A stretch of 64,000 nt of DNA, from the NCBI GenBank assembly GCA_963706315.1, contig CAVPMA010000024.1, positions 139,814-203,813 of the forward strand. The letters run 5' to 3'. Made by a program: the position numbers and the translations under genes. The stretch comes from CALMEC01 sp963706315 (lineage in GTDB: Bacteria; Actinomycetota; Thermoleophilia; Miltoncostaeales; Miltoncostaeaceae). The notes under the pieces were generated by a model that saw nothing but the letters and a program-made list of their open reading frames with translations, was not told the DNA's origin and made no database searches. Positions 61,501-64,000 of the stretch are shown piece after piece; the first letter of the stretch is position 1; each line of letters begins with the position of its first letter.

Positions 61501-61895
61501 TCGCCGACGCGTGCAAGCGCGCGGGACACGTCGACGCGGCCTGGGCTGCCGTCGAGGCCGGTCTCGGCCACCCGCCACCTGGTCGCAGGTTCTTCTTCGA
61601 GAGCGAGCTCCACCGACTGGCCGGAGAGCTCCTCCTGCGCCTCGACAGACGCGACGAGGCAGAGGCGCGTATGCGCGAGGCACTCGAGCTGGCGCGCGGC
61701 CAGGGCTCGCCTGCTCTCGAGCTGCGCGCGGCGCTGAGCCTCGCCGGCTACCTCCGCATCGAGGGGCACGCTGACATGGCACGCGGGCTGACTATCGGCG
61801 TCTACTCCACGTTCACCGAGGGATTCGAAACGCGCGACCTCGTCGCGGCACGCGAGCTGCTGGAGCAGCTCGGGCCATCAGAACGCGGGTTGTGA
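58536..61895 (+). CDS. Large BTAD/AAA-ATPase/TPR transcriptional regulator (SARP-like)
   Basis: A 1119-residue regulator. It has an OmpR-type DNA-binding domain (about 1-90, DFRILGPLEA, LVDDLWGD, IFVSHLRKQL), a BTAD domain (about 92-245, LELWRGPALAEFEEPF, LMLALYRCGRHAEALDVF), and an AAA/STAND ATPase with Walker A TGEAGIGKTTV (about 302-310) and Walker B LVLVLEDLHWSD. A long C-terminal TPR-like array (about 640-1110) follows. ATG 58536 after GGGGGGCAGG gives the family-like start MDFRILGP. A GATAAT -10-like hexamer at 58514-58519 overlaps the earlier in-frame ATG, arguing against that one. The N-terminal half is paralogous to the disrupted gene at 30864-32958. The ligand and targets are unknown; the divergent exporter is the obvious target. 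Confidence 0.92.
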   Translation: MDFRILGPLEAIDEVGPVKLTGGKQKALLALLLLHADRVVPMDRLVDDLWGDDVPESAQKMVQIFVSHLRKQLPDDLLCTRAPGYLVELDGHSLDLRRFEELYAGAREALARGRAGEAAAAFRAALELWRGPALAEFEEPFARLEEARLAEQHLTCLEECIEVELTLGRHFELVAELETLVRRHPLRERPLGQLMLALYRCGRHAEALDVFQSFRRMLDDELGINPSPRLKDLERRVLQQDASLDHVSAEQVGLAVHRRAPVTRVLPQLVQPVAGRERELTHLERLYDEAEAGARRLVFITGEAGIGKTTVVENLAARAGSSVQTLVAHGQCVEHRGAGEPYLPVLEALGRLARQPNGQQLVPLLARQAPTWLAQMPWLLADDELEAVQRRLIGATHLRMLREMLETLEMISDELTLVLVLEDLHWSDPSTVELLDALARRREPARLLVVGTYRRGDAVAQEHPVHRLARDLRGRDLCTEIEMGPLSRNAVGDHLSARLGMAASPEVSAVLWERTGGNPLFVTTLFDSWLEQGLLDEGEPDLARLSSDVPDTVRKLIEQTLEQLDPLDRELLSAASAVGQEFSAAAAAAATALSEAEVDARCDALARAGRFIEPAGEEQWPDGTHAARYRFAHDLHREVLYGRLPAGQRARTHGRIGMRLEAAYRTRPREIGAKLTEHFVQAGDAGRAVVTSRLAAEQAFERLAHREALAHLTTGLDMLERLTEGPDRWSEELALQSMLGPAQIATRGWSAAEAEAAFLRARELAERLDRNDDLGSALFRLGALYEVRGDYERSDPLLEQALALSGPTASNGLLTDSHELLACSLFHQGVFDHALEHAEQGLAAYDGQYFNPVTAAYGDNAGAACHSWAALSLWFLGYPDLARERAREAVALADDPRRRFGYAAALAQAAIVEQCRLDLPATRANAQAAMEAATQDGYQYRLAMATILHGWALAADGSYEQGIAELEQGLELSRETGAHMDDPYYFALLADACKRAGHVDAAWAAVEAGLGHPPPGRRFFFESELHRLAGELLLRLDRRDEAEARMREALELARGQGSPALELRAALSLAGYLRIEGHADMARGLTIGVYSTFTEGFETRDLVAARELLEQLGPSERGL

Positions 61896-62250
61896 GTTCG
61901 ACAACGGTCACGAGGAGAGACCCAGCGGAATCCCGCTGGTGGCCTGGAATCTGGCTGCCTGAGCGCGATCATGGCTCATCTCGTTGAGATCGCCTGACGC
62001 GTTTGAGATCGCAAACGTGCCCACGAGGTTGCGCTGCTGAGGGCAGGTGTGGGCACAGCTCCCTGCGGGAAGCGATGGTGCGGGAGGGTGACCATTCTCC
62101 CTCCACGATCCTCCGCGCTCATGGGTCGTCTCCGGTTTCCCCCGGCTCGACACCCTCACCGTGGTGGATCGTCACCATCCGGCCACGAGGCCGTGGGCGC
62201 GTCGCGGGCGGCCCATGACGCCGCCCGCAACGCCCTTGAATGACCATCGA
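61896..62250. other. Intergenic region (355 bp) between convergent genes, no gene recognised
   Basis: After the hairpin there is a repeated TTGAGATCGC (near 61984 and 62002) and a CGTTTG/CAAACG inverted repeat (62000-62017). No coding frame resembles a family. The region separates the regulator gene from the phoX-like gene. Confidence 0.45.
61922..61939. terminator. Hairpin after the BTAD regulator gene
   Basis: CCAGCGG/CCGCTGG, a 7-bp perfect stem with a 4-nt AATC loop, 26 bp after the stop. It is a probable terminator. Confidence 0.5.
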
Positions 62251-63852
62251 CTACCTGGTGATCTCCCAGGTGACGTTGTCGCCGTGCTGCTGGGTCCAAA
62301 AGACCCGCCAGGCGCCATCCTCACGCCATGGCTTCGGCTCCTTCGTTCCGATGAGGCCCCGGATCGTCGGGTCTCCGTTCGAGACGTGGATCCCGGTGAT
62401 CTCGTTGTCGCCCTCGTTGACGAAGCCGGCGGTTCCGGCGAGTCCGGCGTCGATGGTGGCGGACGCGTCTCGACCCTCGGCCAGCAGCCGGACCGGCTGG
62501 GCGCCGGTCGAGTAGTCCTGCCCGGTGTGGAAGACGTACGCTGAGTCCAGCGCGTTGCGCTGCGAGTGCAGGCCGTCGCCCGCGTCCTCCCCGGCAATCA
62601 GCTTGTCGCGGGTCAGGAAGGCGATGTTGTCCAGTCCCGTGTGCGCCTTGTCGCCCCTGTAGAAGAGCGTGAGGGAGCCGGCGTCGGAGGTGGGGCTCTG
62701 CGTGAGCTTGAAGAGCCCGCCCCACCCGCCGAAGTCGGCGTTGGCCTGTGAGTCCGCGTTCGTGTCGCCTGTGGCGGTGAAGTAGAACTGTGTGAACCTC
62801 GTCCTTGGGCGGAACTGACCGTTCTCGGGGCGCTTGAACGGCGTCGCCTTCTTCGCCTTCGCCAGCCCGTTCGCGTCGAACGGTGTCGACCCGTCCACGG
62901 CGGTGTCGTGAACCGTCACCCACTTCGTCGCGAATGTGTTGCCGTAGGCGGCGAGGTCCTTTTGCGGCGCCGCGGTGATGTCCGCGTCTGCCTGCCCTGT
63001 GTGGAAGATGATCGGCTGTCCGTCCTTGCCGATCACCTGGAGCGCTTGCAGCCGTCCGCCTTTGGTCAAGTTGGTGGGATCCGTCGGAATGAGCCGGAAG
63101 ATGAAGCTGTTGGGTTGCTTCGCCTTCGTGTTGACGGTTCCCGCGCTCCCGCCGGAGTCCTCGACGATGTACACGTTGCCCTTCGAGTCGATCTGGATTC
63201 CCTCGTAGCCTCCCCGCCCGGTCACGCCGGAGATGTCCTGGACCTTCGCCGGCACCGAGTCGGCATTCGCCTGCCAGACGCCCCCGGACGTGCCGAGTTC
63301 GGCGGTGAACAGCAGGCGCTTGGCGAACGGATCCCAGACGCTGCCGTCGAAGTTCGGGAGGTTTGCGCCGTTGACATCCTTGGTCGCCAGGAGCGTTACG
63401 CGGTGCGCGCCGTCGGCGTCGAGGTTCACGCGGGTGATGACACCCGGCGACCCGGCTTCATGCCCCTGGAAGAGGAAGTGCGTCCCGTAGAAGCTGGCCG
63501 GGTCCGCGCCGGGTAGCCCCCCAGGCACGACGAGGTAGGTGTTCTTGTCGGGCTCCGTCTTCTGAGCCTCGACGTTCGAGCCGAGCGCCGGCACATGCGG
63601 CCCCTTGCCGAGGTAGCCGTAGTACGGAACATCGGCGGTTCCGTTCTCCAGCGGGGTCGCGCCCTGGGCGACGATCGATTCGGCAAGGCCGCGGGCGAGG
63701 ACGTTCGGCGCGACGATCCCCGAGGCCTTCGGGTTCGGTGACGGGACGCTGCTCACGGTCCATTGTGACGGTGAGCCGGTCCCGATGGCGACGGCACCCA
63801 CGAGGGCCGCGCCCGACAGGGCGAGCAGCCCGGGACGGTTTCGTAGTCTCAT
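62251..63852 (-). CDS. PhoX-like secreted phosphatase (DUF839 family)
   Basis: A 533-residue protein with an N-terminal signal peptide (MRLRNRPGLLALSGAALVGA, cleavage near 25-30; Sec-like, no clear twin-arginine motif). The body has beta-propeller motifs of the PhoX/DUF839 family: YGTHFLFQGHEAGS, LLFTAELGTSGGVW, YEGIQIDSKGNVYIVEDSGG (metal-ligand Glu/Asp), RFTQFYFTATGDTNADSQ and LIAGEDAGDGLHSQ. PhoX enzymes are Ca/Fe-dependent alkaline phosphatases that release phosphate from organic esters outside the cell. GAGGAGAG lies just before ATG 63852. Members of DUF839 need not be phosphatases, so activity is an inference. Confidence 0.86.
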   Translation of the reverse strand: MRLRNRPGLLALSGAALVGAVAIGTGSPSQWTVSSVPSPNPKASGIVAPNVLARGLAESIVAQGATPLENGTADVPYYGYLGKGPHVPALGSNVEAQKTEPDKNTYLVVPGGLPGADPASFYGTHFLFQGHEAGSPGVITRVNLDADGAHRVTLLATKDVNGANLPNFDGSVWDPFAKRLLFTAELGTSGGVWQANADSVPAKVQDISGVTGRGGYEGIQIDSKGNVYIVEDSGGSAGTVNTKAKQPNSFIFRLIPTDPTNLTKGGRLQALQVIGKDGQPIIFHTGQADADITAAPQKDLAAYGNTFATKWVTVHDTAVDGSTPFDANGLAKAKKATPFKRPENGQFRPRTRFTQFYFTATGDTNADSQANADFGGWGGLFKLTQSPTSDAGSLTLFYRGDKAHTGLDNIAFLTRDKLIAGEDAGDGLHSQRNALDSAYVFHTGQDYSTGAQPVRLLAEGRDASATIDAGLAGTAGFVNEGDNEITGIHVSNGDPTIRGLIGTKEPKPWREDGAWRVFWTQQHGDNVTWEITR

Positions 63853-64000
63853 CGAGTCTCTCCTCGGTCGAAGCGTCGGCCGAGCGCCGACGCGACGCGG
63901 CGAAGCTAGGCCCGGCGCACGCAGGAATGGGCAACCCGGTGGTCGCCGAGCGGTGACGGTCTCGTGACTGACCGTGAGTCTTGCCCTCTGTCGATGATGA

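Noticed and set aside
61908..62159. An 83-codon - strand frame in the gap before the phoX-like gene
   Set aside because: No ribosome binding site or family pattern; it spans a terminator-like hairpin and short repeats.
1..64000. CRISPR arrays, rRNA, tRNA and insertion sequences
   Set aside because: I found no evenly spaced direct repeats, no tRNA cloverleaf-like or rRNA-like stretch, and no transposase motifs. A tRNAscan/Infernal run would be decisive, and small RNAs cannot be excluded by eye.

Overview
The window is about 64 kb of very GC-rich, densely coded chromosome with short intergenic gaps, frequent GTG/TTG starts, four-base stop/start overlaps, and no rRNA, tRNA, CRISPR array or intact insertion sequence that I could see. 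The gene set suggests a high-GC actinobacterium, possibly of the Thermoleophilia lineage: a fused 2-oxoglutarate dehydrogenase, BTAD-type regulators, DUF6325, DUF7144 and DUF1269 proteins, an amphi-Trp protein, and cytochrome bd with NDH-2. This placement is inferred from family content; a high-GC Chloroflexota genome is the main alternative.

Layout. 1-9.2 kb: tail of a thiamine-diphosphate enzyme, UppP, a lipoate ligase next to a 1410-residue 2-oxoglutarate dehydrogenase that fuses two lipoyl domains, E2 and E1 in one chain, a photolyase and a DHA2 exporter. 9.5-13.2 kb: a GT4 glycosyltransferase, a glycogen-debranching-type glycosidase and a DUF2237 protein. 13.2-18.2 kb: a tightly packed hemE-hemH-copA-metallohydrolase operon. 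18.4-24.8 kb: small proteins, including a membrane/SHOCT/DUF1269/DUF6325 group. 25-30.8 kb: a CYTH-like/Ppx fusion, a ClC channel, a two-TM potassium channel, a YbhB protein and a BenE-like transporter. 30.6-34.8 kb: a frame-disrupted BTAD-hydrolase-cyclase gene and an exporter. 35.2-40.6 kb: cydAB, an Fe-S-type GMC dehydrogenase and NDH-2, all on one strand. 41-44.4 kb: glucose-6-phosphate dehydrogenase and a GH15 glycosidase preceded by a coupled 29-codon leader. 44.7-47.3 kb: a second DUF1269/SHOCT locus. 48-56.7 kb: SulP transporter, PPK2, a P-type ATPase with altered motifs, PAP2 phosphatase, amphi-Trp protein and a lipid-kinase-like protein. 56.9-64 kb: a third exporter divergent from a 1119-residue BTAD/AAA/TPR regulator, then a PhoX-like phosphatase.

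How it fits together. Carbon flow (debranching enzyme, GH15, G6PDH, 2-oxoglutarate dehydrogenase) can feed electrons through NDH-2 and possibly the GMC dehydrogenase into quinol and cytochrome bd. Heme synthesis sits with a copper pump. PPK2, the Ppx fusion and PhoX handle phosphate and polyphosphate. Two paralogous small-protein loci form a plausible but uncharacterised envelope or stress module. The most unusual items are the complete E2-E1 fusion with its own lipoate ligase, the CYTH-like/Ppx fusion, the paired small-protein loci, the coupled leader before GH15, and the P-type ATPase lacking PEGLP and GDGVNDAP.
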